Of a stretch of DNA of 64,000 nucleotides, positions 16,626 to 26,125 are shown piece after piece; positions within the stretch are counted from its first letter, which is position 1, and each line of letters starts with the position of its first letter. The translations under genes were made by a program, and so were the position numbers. This stretch comes from an uncultured Eggerthellaceae bacterium. Its GTDB lineage: Bacteria > Actinomycetota > Coriobacteriia > Coriobacteriales > Eggerthellaceae. Below the pieces are notes generated by a model that did not search any database, was not told where the DNA came from, and saw nothing but the letters and a program-made list of their open reading frames with translations. The stretch is taken from the NCBI GenBank assembly GCA_934617065.1, contig CAKTTY010000001.1, positions 62,001 to 126,000 of the forward strand, written 5' to 3'.

Positions 16626-17501
16626 ATGTCTGTAATCGACATCAAACCCGATGCACAGGGAAAGGTGCGCGATCTGTACGATTTGGGCGACAAGCTGCTG
16701 CTGGTTGCATCCGATCGTATTTCTGCTTTCGACTATATTCTGGAAGACGAAATCCCCTATAAGGGCCAGGTGCTCACGCAGCTTTCTTGCTTCTGGTTCG
16801 ACCTTCTGTCCGACGTGGTGGACAACCATCTTATCTCTGCCGACGTTGCCGACCTTCCCGAGCAGTTCAAGCCTTATGCCGATAAGCTCGCCGGCCGCTT
16901 CATGCTGGTAAAGAAGGCCAACATGTTCCCCGTCGAGTGCATTGTGCGCGGCTACCTTACTGGCTCCGGTTTGAAGGACTACCAGAAGACGGGCGCTGTA
17001 TGTGGCATTCAGCTCCCCGAAGGCCTGGTAAATTCTTCCAAGCTGCCTGAAACCATCTTCACCCCCTCCACGAAGGCTGAGATCGGCGACCACGACGAGA
17101 ACATCAGCTTCGAGCAGTGCGAAAAGCTCATTGGCGCCGAAGACGCTGCCGCCATTCGCGACCTTACCATCAAGGTGTACGAAACGGCTGCAACCCACGC
17201 TAAGGAGCGCGGCATCATCATCGCCGACACCAAGTTTGAGTTCGGCGTATACGACGGCAAAATCATCCTGGGCGACGAGGTTCTAACCCCCGACTCTTCC
17301 CGTTTCTGGGCAGCCGACACCTATAAGGTTGGCGAAGAGCAGCCCAGCTTCGACAAGCAGTTCGTGCGCAATTGGCTCAACGCCAACTGGGATCGCACCG
17401 GCAACCCGCCGCGTCTGCCCGAAGATATCATCAAGAAGACCAGCGAAAAGTACATTCAGGCTTACGAGAAAATCACGGGCAAGACGTTTGTAGCCCAGTA
17501 G
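16626..17501 (+). CDS. purC: Phosphoribosylaminoimidazole-succinocarboxamide synthase
   Basis: PurC joins CAIR and aspartate with ATP to form SAICAR, the step before PurB in purine synthesis. The 291-residue protein has [20 protein letters not shown], the [16 protein letters not shown] loop, the ADTKFEFG segment and LTPDSSRFW. The long C-terminal arm is typical of eukaryote-like and actinobacterial PurC. ATG 16626 has GGAAGGA upstream; frames starting earlier at 16566 lack one. It is about 5 kb from purB, not in an operon with it. Confidence 0.96.
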   Translation: MSVIDIKPDAQGKVRDLYDLGDKLLLVASDRISAFDYILEDEIPYKGQVLTQLSCFWFDLLSDVVDNHLISADVADLPEQFKPYADKLAGRFMLVKKANMFPVECIVRGYLTGSGLKDYQKTGAVCGIQLPEGLVNSSKLPETIFTPSTKAEIGDHDENISFEQCEKLIGAEDAAAIRDLTIKVYETAATHAKERGIIIADTKFEFGVYDGKIILGDEVLTPDSSRFWAADTYKVGEEQPSFDKQFVRNWLNANWDRTGNPPRLPEDIIKKTSEKYIQAYEKITGKTFVAQ

Positions 17502-17535
17502 GCCCCGACGAAAACACAACAAGGAGAATCAAGGG

Positions 17536-18147
17536 ATGTCTCAGCGAAACCCCATGAATGAGCGATACACCAGCGACCAGAAGCGCGGCACTACCCGTAA
17601 GAGTGCAGCTTCCGCCAAGCCGGTTTCGAAGGCTGCGTCTTCGGTGCGTACCACATCGGCAAAGCCCGAGAAGAAGGGGTTGTTCGGCGGCTCCAAGAAG
17701 CAGGAGCCGGCTCCCGCGAAAGCTCCTAAGAAGACCCAAGCGGCCCAGTCTGCTCGCAAGGCGGAAGAAGCTCCTTCGCTTTCCAAGGAAGAGCAGAAGG
17801 AAATCGAAAAGCATAACAAGCAGGTTAAGCGCGCCGACCGCGAGGCTCGTCGTGAGCGTAACAAGGAAGTTAACCGCTTCGTTCCCGACACGGCCGAGTT
17901 CAAGCGCCTGAACCGAAAGCGTATGGTTTATTCGGGCGTTGGTTTCGTGGGCATGATTATTGCCATCGTGCTTTCGCTGCTTATTCCTCAGCAGCCGTTC
18001 ATTTCGATTGGCCTGATGATTGCTTCTTGGTTCTTCTTCTTCATGGGTATGCGCATCGACACCAATCAGCTGCGTCCTCTGCGTGAGCAGGGCTATGACA
18101 AAGCTGTGCGCCAAGCCCAGAAGAAGGCAAGCAAGAAGAAGAAATAG
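17536..18147 (+). CDS. Small membrane protein with a Lys/Ala-rich cytosolic N-terminus
   Basis: I do not recognise the family. The 203-residue protein has about 120 charged, low-complexity residues rich in Lys, Ala, Ser and Glu, then two hydrophobic helices (roughly residues 132-151 and 155-172). The tail is basic and ends in a run of lysines. It starts 34 bases after purC with AGGAG upstream, so it is probably co-transcribed with it. Two hairpins follow in a row. Confidence 0.75.
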   Translation: MSQRNPMNERYTSDQKRGTTRKSAASAKPVSKAASSVRTTSAKPEKKGLFGGSKKQEPAPAKAPKKTQAAQSARKAEEAPSLSKEEQKEIEKHNKQVKRADREARRERNKEVNRFVPDTAEFKRLNRKRMVYSGVGFVGMIIAIVLSLLIPQQPFISIGLMIASWFFFFMGMRIDTNQLRPLREQGYDKAVRQAQKKASKKKK

Positions 18148-18154
18148 CTTTGAC

Positions 18155-18179
18155 GGAAAAGGGGTTTAGCCCCTTTTCC
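18155..18179 (+). terminator. Hairpin terminator after the Lys-rich membrane protein
   Basis: GGAAAAGGGG and CCCCTTTTCC form a 10-bp stem around TTTAG. The T residues lie in the stem and no long tract follows it. A second hairpin comes 18 bases later. Confidence 0.65.
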
Positions 18180-18197
18180 TATTCAAATTCGTTAGGA

Positions 18198-18231
18198 GTG
18201 GCAAAAGGGGGTTAACCTCTTTTGCCACTTT
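18198..18231 (+). terminator. Second hairpin, upstream of the exonuclease III gene
   Basis: GTGGCAAAAG pairs with CTTTTGCCAC and the stem extends inward to a TTAA loop (18198-18228), followed by TTTG. It lies only 17 bases before the ATG of the next gene, so it may act as a back-up terminator or block read-through translation. Confidence 0.55.
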
Positions 18232-18248
18232 GATTGAAAGGTGCTTTT

Positions 18249-19034
18249 ATGCGATTGGTCTCCTGGAACGTTAACGGTTTGCGCGCTGTTATGAAGAAGG
18301 GGTTCATGGACGCCTTCGACGAGCTTGATGCCGATGTGTTCGCGCTCCAGGAAACGAAGCTGCAAGAAGGTCAGATTGAGATGGACCTTCCTGGGTACCA
18401 TCAGTGTTGGAGCTATGCCGAGCGCAAAGGCTATTCTGGTACGGCAGTGTTCTGCAAGGAAGAGCCGCTGCAGGTAATTCACGAGGTAGGCGTGCCGGAA
18501 CTGGACACTGAGGGCCGCGTGGTGATCTGCGAATTCGAACAGTACTGGTTCGTAAACGTATACACGCCTAATGCTCAAAGTGAACTTGCGCGCCTTGACC
18601 ACCGTATGGCCTGGGACGATAGGTTCCGCGATATCTGCAAGGGCTTGGAGGAAGGCGTGCTTCCCAATGGCCAGACGGGAAACGCAAAGCCCGTTGTGAT
18701 GTGTGGCGACTTCAACGTTGCTCATCAGGAAATCGACCTGAAGAACCCGCGCTCCAATCGTGGCAATCCTGGCTTTTCCGATGAAGAGCGTGCCAAGTTC
18801 ACCTGTCTTTTGGATGCGGGCTTCGTCGACACGTTCCGTTACCTGAACCCTTCAACGGAGGGTGCTTATTCCTGGTGGAGCTACCGCTTCCATGCCCGCG
18901 CCAACAACGCAGGATGGCGCATCGACTATTTCCTGGTGAGCGAAGCGCTGCGTGAAAAGGTGCAGATGGCAAACATTTATTCCGAGATCATGGGCTCCGA
19001 CCACTGTCCCGTTTCGGTGGAATTGGACCTGTAG
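18249..19034 (+). CDS. Exodeoxyribonuclease III / AP endonuclease
   Basis: The 261-residue protein is a member of the ExoIII/ExoA family of apurinic-site repair nucleases. It starts [18 protein letters not shown] with the conserved Asn, followed by LQETKLQ (metal Glu), [15 protein letters not shown], and the C-terminal [12 protein letters not shown] and GSDHCPV with the catalytic Asp-His. GAAAGG lies 8 bases before ATG 18249. Confidence 0.95.
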   Translation: MRLVSWNVNGLRAVMKKGFMDAFDELDADVFALQETKLQEGQIEMDLPGYHQCWSYAERKGYSGTAVFCKEEPLQVIHEVGVPELDTEGRVVICEFEQYWFVNVYTPNAQSELARLDHRMAWDDRFRDICKGLEEGVLPNGQTGNAKPVVMCGDFNVAHQEIDLKNPRSNRGNPGFSDEERAKFTCLLDAGFVDTFRYLNPSTEGAYSWWSYRFHARANNAGWRIDYFLVSEALREKVQMANIYSEIMGSDHCPVSVELDL

Positions 19035-19210
19035 ATTCAGCTCGTTGCGACAGTCCGGCTCGTTGCGGCGGCTTTGCCTCGCCTGGGCTTCGTCTTCGGG
19101 CGGGGCGGCTATGCTCGTGCCAATGTGGGGCATGGCTCTTCGCTGTAGCGCAGGAATGGGTAGACGCGCTACAATGGTTCGATACATTTTCTATTGGCTG
19201 GAAGGCAATG

Positions 19211-19789
19211 ATGGCAAGTAACGATATGGATTTGGCAAAGATCGAGCAGGGCGTGCGCCTGATTTTGGAAGGCGTTGGCGAAGACCCGAACCGCGAGGGG
19301 CTGCTTGAAACCCCGGCTCGCGTGGCCCGTATGTACGAAGAATGCTTTGCTGGCCTTCATCAAGACCCAGCCGTTCATTTTGAAACGCTTTTCGACGAAC
19401 ACCATAATGAAATGGTCATTGTTCACGATATTCCGTTCTTCTCCATGTGCGAGCACCACCTGGTACCGTTCTTCGGCAAGGCCCATATCGCATATCTGCC
19501 TTCCGAATCGGGCAAGATCTGCGGTATTTCCAAGCTGGCTCGCCTGGTTGAGGTGTATGCCCGTCGCCCTCAGGTGCAGGAACGCCTTACCTCGCAGGTG
19601 GCCGATACTTTGGTAGAGCAGCTGAACCCCCGCGGCGTCGCCGTGGTTATGGAAGCGGAGCATCTGTGCATGAGCATGCGCGGTGTTAAGAAGCCCGGTG
19701 CGAAAACGGTCACCAATGCCATGCGTGGTATATTCAAGGAAGATGCTGCGACGCGCGCAGAGGCGCTGTCGCTTTTGATGGGACGCTAA
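19211..19789 (+). CDS. folE: GTP cyclohydrolase I
   Basis: FolE opens GTP to dihydroneopterin triphosphate, the first step of folate synthesis. The protein has [12 protein letters not shown], the zinc-binding Cys-His pair in [37 protein letters not shown], and a second zinc Cys in [17 protein letters not shown]. Two ATGs are adjacent (19208 and 19211); the second has better spacing from GGAAGG. It heads a rightward run with the ACT protein and mazG, with short gaps. Confidence 0.96.
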   Translation: MASNDMDLAKIEQGVRLILEGVGEDPNREGLLETPARVARMYEECFAGLHQDPAVHFETLFDEHHNEMVIVHDIPFFSMCEHHLVPFFGKAHIAYLPSESGKICGISKLARLVEVYARRPQVQERLTSQVADTLVEQLNPRGVAVVMEAEHLCMSMRGVKKPGAKTVTNAMRGIFKEDAATRAEALSLLMGR

Positions 19790-19849
19790 GTTCCCGCAGG
19801 TAGGCCGAAGCTTTCGCAAGGAGCGGAAGCAAAGCGAAAGGAATCTTTC

Positions 19850-20119
19850 ATGCGTTGTGTTATCTCGGTTTTGGGTAAAGACCGCGCCGGTATCGTAGCT
19901 GGCATTTCCGGTGTCCTGGCAGAAAAGGGCGCAAGCATCGACGACATCAACCAGACCATTCTGGATAACATCTTCAGCATGACCATGCTGGTTCGTCTTG
20001 ATACCGACACCGCTGGCTTCAACGAGGTTCAGGAAGCACTCACCAAGGAAGGCGAAGAGCTGGGCGTTCAGGTAATTGTTCAGCGCGAAGACGTATTCCA
20101 GTTCATGTACAAAATCTAA
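19850..20119 (+). CDS. ACT-domain protein (UPF0237-type)
   Basis: This 89-residue protein is a single ACT domain: MRCVISVLGKDRAGIVAGIS, a DINQTILDNIFSMTMLVRLD core, and a C-terminal VQREDVFQFMYKI. Members bind small ligands, often amino acids, but the role of this family is not established. It is usually followed by a UPF0210/DUF711 partner, which is absent here; mazG follows instead. GAAAGG lies before the ATG. Confidence 0.88.
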   Translation: MRCVISVLGKDRAGIVAGISGVLAEKGASIDDINQTILDNIFSMTMLVRLDTDTAGFNEVQEALTKEGEELGVQVIVQREDVFQFMYKI

Positions 20120-20136
20120 ACAGGAGGCGAAGCTCA

Positions 20137-21012
20137 GTGAGCGAAAACTGTCAGACGAGCGCAGGGGAAACGCAGCAAGGCACCTCGTGTGCGCCATTGG
20201 CAGGTGAAACGTTCGCTGCTTTCGTTGACACCATAGCTGCTCTGCGCGCTCCGAACGGCTGTCCGTGGGACCGCGAGCAAACCCATGAATCCATCGCCCG
20301 CAACATGATCGAAGAGGCGTACGAGGCTGTCGATGCCATCGAGCAGCACGACGCGACGCATCTTCGTGAAGAGCTGGGCGATGTTCTTTTGCAGGTGGTT
20401 CTGCAAAGCCAGATTGCCGCCGACGCAGGCGAATTCACCGTTGCCGATGTATGCCGCGATGTGAACGCGAAGATGATCCGTCGCCACCCACATGTGTTCG
20501 GCGAAGCTGCTGCGGGTTCTGCCGAAGACGTGCTTTCCATTTGGGACAACGTGAAGCTCGCCGAAAAGAGCGCTGCCGATGCCCAGGCTGAAGAGCCCGA
20601 GGGGCTGCTTGACAGTGTGCCCGTTAGCTTCCCAGCGCTGCTCCAGGCCTACAAGATTTCCCGCAAGGCGGTTGCCGCCGGGTTCGAGTGGGACACCGTC
20701 GAAGACGTGTGGGCCAAGGTGGAAGAAGAGATCGCCGAATTCAAGCAGGCATGCCGCTCCGATGACGCCCAGGCGAAGGAGCTGGAGTTCGGCGACGTGC
20801 TGTTTTCCCTGGTGAACGTGGCGCGCAAAGAAGGCATCGATGCCGAAACGGCCCTGCGTGCCACGTGCCGCAAGTTCCGTGAGCGCTGGGCCTTTATGGA
20901 AGGCGCTGCATGGGGGCAGGGCAAGCGCATCGAAGAGCTGGATATGGATGAAATGCAGCAGCTGTGGGATCAGGCCAAGATGTTGCACGTAGGTGAAGCG
21001 TCCCATGACTAA
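20137..21012 (+). CDS. mazG: Nucleoside triphosphate pyrophosphohydrolase MazG
   Basis: MazG removes pyrophosphate from non-canonical or excess NTPs. The 291-residue protein holds two MazG-like domains. The first has the classic CPWDREQTHESIARNMIEEAYE and ELGDVLLQVVLQSQIA with the metal-binding Glu and Asp residues; the second has EEEIAEFKQA and ELEFGDVLFSLVNVAR. The start is GTG with AGGAGG about 10 bases upstream. Its last codons overlap the ATG of menF by 8 bases, which links it to the menaquinone operon. Confidence 0.94.
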   Translation: MSENCQTSAGETQQGTSCAPLAGETFAAFVDTIAALRAPNGCPWDREQTHESIARNMIEEAYEAVDAIEQHDATHLREELGDVLLQVVLQSQIAADAGEFTVADVCRDVNAKMIRRHPHVFGEAAAGSAEDVLSIWDNVKLAEKSAADAQAEEPEGLLDSVPVSFPALLQAYKISRKAVAAGFEWDTVEDVWAKVEEEIAEFKQACRSDDAQAKELEFGDVLFSLVNVARKEGIDAETALRATCRKFRERWAFMEGAAWGQGKRIEELDMDEMQQLWDQAKMLHVGEASHD

Positions 21013-22270
21013 GCTCTATTCGCGCACGGTGTCGCTGAACACCGATATCGTTGACGCCTTCTGCGTGCTGCAGAAGGGTTTTACCGATCAATTTGTGTAC
21101 TACGACAAAGAACGCCCTATACGCTATTTGGGCCTGGGTCGTTGCATTGCCTTGGCAACGCTGGGCGAAGCCGACGTGGTAAGCCAAGACTCAGGGTTCG
21201 CGCCGGTGTTCTTTTCATTCAACCGCTTCGATGCCGAAAATCCCAAGCCAGCTGACGACATGATGACGGCCTTCCCGCGTTTGCGCCTGATGCTGCCCGA
21301 ATTAGTGCTTATCCAAAACGAGCAGGGGTCGTTCTTGCAGGTGAACAGCTTGGGACCCGTATATCAGGGCAGGGTCGACCGTTTCGTGCGCCATGCCGAG
21401 GAGGCGAAGCCCCGCACCCATCGCACCATGGCATATTCGTTGCAGCGCGATTCGTTTGACGAGTGGCAACGCATCATGGATATGGGGCTTGGTCGCATTG
21501 CGTCGGGCAAGATTGAAAAACTCGTGCCTTCGCGCCGCATCGAGCTTACGGCCGACCAGCCGTTTTCGTCGAAGGACGTGCTGGTGAACCTGATTGACGG
21601 CAGCGCCCGCGGCACGGTGTTCCTGTATCGTTACGGCGATGTGTTCTTCTGCGGCTGCACGCCCGAGCTGCTGTTGCGCAAGAAGGGGACGCACGTGGAA
21701 AGCATGTGCCTTGCTGGTACGTGCCCGCACGGCGAAACGCCAGAAGAGCAGGAGGCCTTGGCCGAAGAACTGCTTGGTAGCGAAAAGAACCGTCGCGAGC
21801 ATGAGTACGTGGTGAAATTCATGCGCGAAGTGTTCGCCCGTAATTGCTATAACGTTGATATTCCCGCGACACCGCAGATCAAAGTGCTAAAGCATGTGCA
21901 ACACCTGCATACACCCGCGGCGGCACAGGTTATGGAGGGCACCACGCTTATGGGCCTTGCCAGCCAGCTGCATCCCACCCCAGCGCTTTCCGGCACTCCG
22001 GTGGGCGAAGCGCTGATGACGCTGCGTGAAGCCGAGGGCTACAACCGCGGCTTTTTCGGTGGTGCAGTGGGCTATGTGAACGCCGATGGCGATGGGGGGT
22101 TTTCCGTTGCCATCCGATCGGGCGTATTCGACGGTGAGCGCGGCTGGCTTTATGCCGGGTGCGGCATTGTGGAAGGTAGCGATGCCGCTGCGGAATTCAA
22201 CGAGATCGATCTGAAGCTGAAAACTATCTTGAGTGCGTTTGAGGCACCTGGGGACGAAGGGAACGAATAG
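21005..22270 (+). CDS. menF: Isochorismate synthase
   Basis: This 421-residue chorismate-binding enzyme makes isochorismate, the entry to menaquinone synthesis. The C-terminal catalytic domain shows LAGTCPHGETPEEQEALAEELLGS, HEYVVKFMREVF, VQHLHTPAAAQV, LHPTPALSGTPV and a final RSGVFDGERGWLYAGCGIVEGSD. The ATG at 21005 overlaps mazG. An earlier GTG at 20993 is possible. It is followed 3 bases later by menD. Confidence 0.94.
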   Translation: MTKLYSRTVSLNTDIVDAFCVLQKGFTDQFVYYDKERPIRYLGLGRCIALATLGEADVVSQDSGFAPVFFSFNRFDAENPKPADDMMTAFPRLRLMLPELVLIQNEQGSFLQVNSLGPVYQGRVDRFVRHAEEAKPRTHRTMAYSLQRDSFDEWQRIMDMGLGRIASGKIEKLVPSRRIELTADQPFSSKDVLVNLIDGSARGTVFLYRYGDVFFCGCTPELLLRKKGTHVESMCLAGTCPHGETPEEQEALAEELLGSEKNRREHEYVVKFMREVFARNCYNVDIPATPQIKVLKHVQHLHTPAAAQVMEGTTLMGLASQLHPTPALSGTPVGEALMTLREAEGYNRGFFGGAVGYVNADGDGGFSVAIRSGVFDGERGWLYAGCGIVEGSDAAAEFNEIDLKLKTILSAFEAPGDEGNE

Positions 22271-22273
22271 GCC

Positions 22274-24145
22274 ATGGCCGAAAAGGGAGCGGATTTGCTG
22301 GTTGGCGAAGAAGGTCAGGCGCCCGATGCGCCTGAGCTTGCCATCGCGCAGAAGAAGCGTGCGTTGGGCACTTATGTAGGTGCGTTCTTCAATGAGCTGA
22401 TGCGCGCGGGCGTGCGTGATGTGGTGGTAAGCCCCGGTTCGCGTTCCACTCCGCTTTCGATGGTTGCCCACGAGGCGCATGCCCGATTCGGTTCGGCGTT
22501 CAACTTGTACCTGGATATCGACGAGCGTGGCGCTGCCTTCTTTGCTTTGGGCATTGCTAAGGCAACGGGGCGTGCTGTGTGCGTTATCTGCACCTCGGGT
22601 ACGGCGTTGGCCAACTATTATCCTGCGGTGATGGAAGCGGAGATTTCCCGCGTGCCCCTTATTGTGCTTTCGGGCGATAGGCCGGCGCGTCTGCAGGGGC
22701 TTGGCGCTCCGCAAACGTGCGATCAGAATAAGGCGTTCTCCGACCATGTGCGCCGCTTCTTCGCCATGCCCGAGCCGAGCGATGACCCTAAGTACGTTGC
22801 CCACGTGCGCCAGGTTGCACGTGAAACGGTTATTGCCGCAGCTCCAGGGACTCACGCCTCGGCTCCCGTGCACGTGAACTTCCCATTCGATGAGCCGCTG
22901 GTGCCTGACATTGCTATGCCCGACTTGTTTGGTGCGGGTCGCGTTGCCGCTGCCGACGATCTTCCTGCTTTGGTGCGCACGGAACACGAGCTTTCTTCCC
23001 GCGATGCGGCTTCCCTGGTGGATTTCCTCGATTCCCATACCGTGGTGGTTCTTGCCGGTGAAGGAACGTTTTCTGCCGAAGCGGTTGCCGACAGCACGCG
23101 AAGGGACAGGGAGGCGCAAGCGCTCCTTGCTTTCGCTGAGCGCTTCGATGCGCCTTTGCTTGCTGACCCGCTCTCCCATTTGCGCACGTATGGCCACCCT
23201 GCCGTTATCTGCGGATACGACCGCATTATGGGATCGGACGAAATGCCCGCCTTCGACGCGGTGGTTCGCTTCGGACGCTATCCGGTGTCGAAGCGCGCAA
23301 CGCAGGCAATCGAAGCTTGCCAGGCTGCACAAATCGTGGTGGATCCACTGGCCACGCGCGACTTCAATTCGCAGACCACCACGTTCGTGGCGGCAAACCC
23401 GCTCGATTTCGTGGTGGCTTTGCTTGAAGCGGGGACTGTTCCCAACCCAGAAGAATCTATGGCGTATGCACCCCTGCCGCAGAATGTTCACGAGTGGGGG
23501 CTTATCGACCGCGCCCGAACCGAGCGCATTTTGGCAACCGATTTCGCTGCCGATAGCCAGTTTGAAGGTTCCTACCTGCGTGCGGTGCTGGAGGAAATTC
23601 CCGCAGAAAGCTTGCTGTTCACGGCAAATAGCATGTCAGTCCGTGCGCTCGATGCCTTCTACGTAAGCCAGGCGAAGCATCTTACTGTGCTGGCAAACCG
23701 CGGCCTTAACGGCATCGACGGAACCGTTTCCACGGCATTGGGCGCAGCGCAAAGCTTCAAGCAAACCGTTATGGTTACGGGCGATTTAACCCTGCTGCAC
23801 GACCTGAATTCACTGGCGCTGCAGGGGGAAATGCTTTTGCGTGAACGCCAAGGTTCGCCAAGGCCCAGCATCGTTATCGTGCTCTTGAACAACAATGGCG
23901 GTGCCATCTTCGACATGCTGCCGCAAAAATCCGACGAATCGTACTTCGAGAGGCTGTTCTTAACCCCTCAGAAGGTTGATTTTGCCGCCGCAGCGGGTGC
24001 CTTTGGGGTACCCACGGCCACGGTGCATACGGTGGCAGAATTCAAACAGGCATTTAGCGGATTCCTAGGTGAACAGGGTATATCCTTAATAGAGGTTCCT
24101 TTTCCCTTGGCGGGAGTACGGGAACGCTACGATCAGTATTGGTAA
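22274..24145 (+). CDS. menD: SEPHCHC synthase MenD
   Basis: MenD is a thiamine-diphosphate enzyme that joins 2-oxoglutarate and isochorismate. The 623-residue protein has DVVVSPGSRSTPLSM, the conserved Glu region, CTSGTALANYYPAVMEA, and RLQGLGAPQTCDQ. The ThDP-binding half carries ANRGLNGIDGTVSTALGAAQ, MVTGDLTLLHDLNSL and LLNNNGGAIFDMLPQ. It is slightly longer than the common 550-580 residues because of an N-terminal extension of about 30 residues. It lies in the order menF, menD, menH, menB, menEC. Confidence 0.96.
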   Translation: MAEKGADLLVGEEGQAPDAPELAIAQKKRALGTYVGAFFNELMRAGVRDVVVSPGSRSTPLSMVAHEAHARFGSAFNLYLDIDERGAAFFALGIAKATGRAVCVICTSGTALANYYPAVMEAEISRVPLIVLSGDRPARLQGLGAPQTCDQNKAFSDHVRRFFAMPEPSDDPKYVAHVRQVARETVIAAAPGTHASAPVHVNFPFDEPLVPDIAMPDLFGAGRVAAADDLPALVRTEHELSSRDAASLVDFLDSHTVVVLAGEGTFSAEAVADSTRRDREAQALLAFAERFDAPLLADPLSHLRTYGHPAVICGYDRIMGSDEMPAFDAVVRFGRYPVSKRATQAIEACQAAQIVVDPLATRDFNSQTTTFVAANPLDFVVALLEAGTVPNPEESMAYAPLPQNVHEWGLIDRARTERILATDFAADSQFEGSYLRAVLEEIPAESLLFTANSMSVRALDAFYVSQAKHLTVLANRGLNGIDGTVSTALGAAQSFKQTVMVTGDLTLLHDLNSLALQGEMLLRERQGSPRPSIVIVLLNNNGGAIFDMLPQKSDESYFERLFLTPQKVDFAAAAGAFGVPTATVHTVAEFKQAFSGFLGEQGISLIEVPFPLAGVRERYDQYW

Positions 24146-24180
24146 TGCGCATGTGCGCACGTGCTTGAGGGGAGCAACCG

Positions 24181-25242
24181 ATGCACAATCACACTTGTGG
24201 CTGCGGTCATCATGAGGGGGATGCCGGCTGCGGCTCTCACGAACATCATCACGGCGAAGCCTGCGCGTGCGGTAGCCACCACGATGTACCTGAAGTTGAG
24301 CCCTTGGCGTCGGCATGGAGCATGCTCGGCAAAACTGCTCAGGAACAAACGGTGCCGCCTACGTGCGAATTCGACTTCGACTGGGAAGGCCAGAAGATCC
24401 ACGTTTATCAGTGGGGCAAGGCCGAAAACATCCCCGTTGTTTTGCTTCATGGCTTTATGCAGACGGGCTTAAGCTGGAGCATCATTGCCGCCGCCCTTTC
24501 AGGTAATCATTGCGCATACGCGCTTGATTTCCTGGGGCATGGCAGAAGCAGCAAGCCGAGCAATATCGAGCTTTACCGCTACGACGCCATGGTGCGTATG
24601 GTGGAGTCTTTTTTGGAGCAGGTTGCGTGCGCAGGTCCTGAAGGCGCCAAGCGTCGCGCTCACGTTGTCGGCTATTCCATGGGCGGACGCATTGCCCTGG
24701 GGTTGGCATCTTCTGAAAAAGACCTGCTGTATTCGCTGATTCTGGAAAGCTGCAATTTTGGGCCCGCGGGCAACGAGCAGCGCGCCGCCGCAGAAGAGCG
24801 CAACGTCGGCTGGGCTCAACGCTTACGCAGCAACGGCATCGAAAAGTTCGTTGAGTACTGGGAGGCGCTGCCGCTCTTCGAATCGCAGCGTGAAATGGGG
24901 CTCGATGAAGAGCTTCGCCCCGAGCGTTTGGCCAACGACGCCGAATCGATGGCGCTGTGCCTGGAAGGCGCAGGAAAGCACGCCATGCCCGATGCTTCTC
25001 AGGCGTTCGCCGTGACGGCAAGCACCTGGGTGCCCGTCAAATACTTGTGGGGTTACGACGACTGCGGCAGCGAGGCAGTAGCGCACCAGCTGGAACACGA
25101 CGGCATCGACGTGACCTCGTTTGGAACGGGGCACAACGTACACTTAGAGGCGCCCGTTCTTTACGGTACAGTAGTGCAGGAATTCTTGTCCGGCATAGAA
25201 CCCAGGGGTACAGCCCCAGAAGGTTCCGGGCATCAACAATAG
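24181..25242 (+). CDS. menH: Alpha/beta hydrolase MenH-like, with His/Cys-rich N-terminal extension
   Basis: By position and fold this is SHCHC synthase, which eliminates pyruvate from SEPHCHC. The 353-residue protein shows the oxyanion [24 protein letters not shown], the nucleophile motif [12 protein letters not shown] and a C-terminal [11 protein letters not shown] with the catalytic His. Unusually, the first 35 residues contain about 13 His and 5 Cys in the pattern [10 protein letters not shown], then [18 protein letters not shown], a likely metal-binding tail. GAGGGGAG lies just before the ATG. The menH name rests on context as much as sequence. Confidence 0.85.
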   Translation: MHNHTCGCGHHEGDAGCGSHEHHHGEACACGSHHDVPEVEPLASAWSMLGKTAQEQTVPPTCEFDFDWEGQKIHVYQWGKAENIPVVLLHGFMQTGLSWSIIAAALSGNHCAYALDFLGHGRSSKPSNIELYRYDAMVRMVESFLEQVACAGPEGAKRRAHVVGYSMGGRIALGLASSEKDLLYSLILESCNFGPAGNEQRAAAEERNVGWAQRLRSNGIEKFVEYWEALPLFESQREMGLDEELRPERLANDAESMALCLEGAGKHAMPDASQAFAVTASTWVPVKYLWGYDDCGSEAVAHQLEHDGIDVTSFGTGHNVHLEAPVLYGTVVQEFLSGIEPRGTAPEGSGHQQ

Positions 25243-25253
25243 GAAGGATATCC

Positions 25254-26093
25254 ATGAGCGATTTCCCTTGGGAAAAAGTTAAAGATTACGACGAGATCAT
25301 CTACGAAAAGTACGATGGCATCGCCAAGATCACCATCAATCGCCCCGAGCGCCGCAACGCTTTCACGCCGAAGACGAACGTCGAGTTGTTCGATGCGTTT
25401 TCTCTTGCGCGCGACGACCAGGAAGTGGGCGTTATCATCCTTACCGGCGCCAACCACGACGGCAAGGACGAAGACCAGGCATTCTGCTCCGGCGGCGACC
25501 AGAAGGTGCGCGGCAACGGCGGCTATGTGGGCGAGGACAACATCCCGCGCCTGAACGTGCTTGATCTGCAGCGTCTTATCCGCGTAGTGCCTAAGCCTGT
25601 TATCGCTATGGTGAACGGTTACGCTGTTGGCGGCGGCCATGTTCTTCATATCCTGTGTGACCTTTCCATTGCGGCGGAAACCGCCAAGTTCGGTCAGACC
25701 GGCCCGCGCGTTGGCAGCTTTGACGGTGGCTACGGTGCATCGTATTTGGCAGCTATCGTCGGTCAGAAGAAGGCTCGCGAGATTTGGTACCTTTGCCGCC
25801 TGTACACGGCAGCAGAGGCTCTGGATATGGGCCTGGTAAACAAGGTTGTTCCTTTCGACGAGCTGGAAGCCGAGTGCGTTTCCTGGGCTAAGGAAATGCT
25901 CCAGCTTTCGCCTACGGCCCTACGTTTCCTGAAGGCATCGTTCAACGCTGCCACCGACGGCTATGCCGGCTTGCAGCAGCTTGCAGGCGACGCCACGCTT
26001 CTGTACTACACGTCTGACGAAGCGAAGGAAGGCCGCGACGCCTTCAAGGAAAAGCGCAAGCCCGACTTCGACAAGTTCCCGAAATTCCCCTGA
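25254..26093 (+). CDS. menB: 1,4-dihydroxy-2-naphthoyl-CoA synthase
   Basis: MenB closes the naphthoquinone ring from o-succinylbenzoyl-CoA. The 279-residue crotonase-fold protein has [16 protein letters not shown], the oxyanion-hole [11 protein letters not shown] and [15 protein letters not shown], the [17 protein letters not shown] active-site segment, and the typical DFDKFPKFP tail. ATG 25254 follows AGGAAGGA, and an upstream in-frame extension into menH has no support. It is 11 bases after menH. Confidence 0.97.
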   Translation: MSDFPWEKVKDYDEIIYEKYDGIAKITINRPERRNAFTPKTNVELFDAFSLARDDQEVGVIILTGANHDGKDEDQAFCSGGDQKVRGNGGYVGEDNIPRLNVLDLQRLIRVVPKPVIAMVNGYAVGGGHVLHILCDLSIAAETAKFGQTGPRVGSFDGGYGASYLAAIVGQKKAREIWYLCRLYTAAEALDMGLVNKVVPFDELEAECVSWAKEMLQLSPTALRFLKASFNAATDGYAGLQQLAGDATLLYYTSDEAKEGRDAFKEKRKPDFDKFPKFP

Positions 26094-26125
26094 TCTGAAA
26101 TTCCCTGATAAAGGATGTGACGGCA

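Noticed and set aside
21887..23491. 534-residue leftward open frame opposite menF and menD
   Set aside because: It is the shadow of GC-rich coding sequence on the other strand, rich in His and Arg, with no ribosome site.
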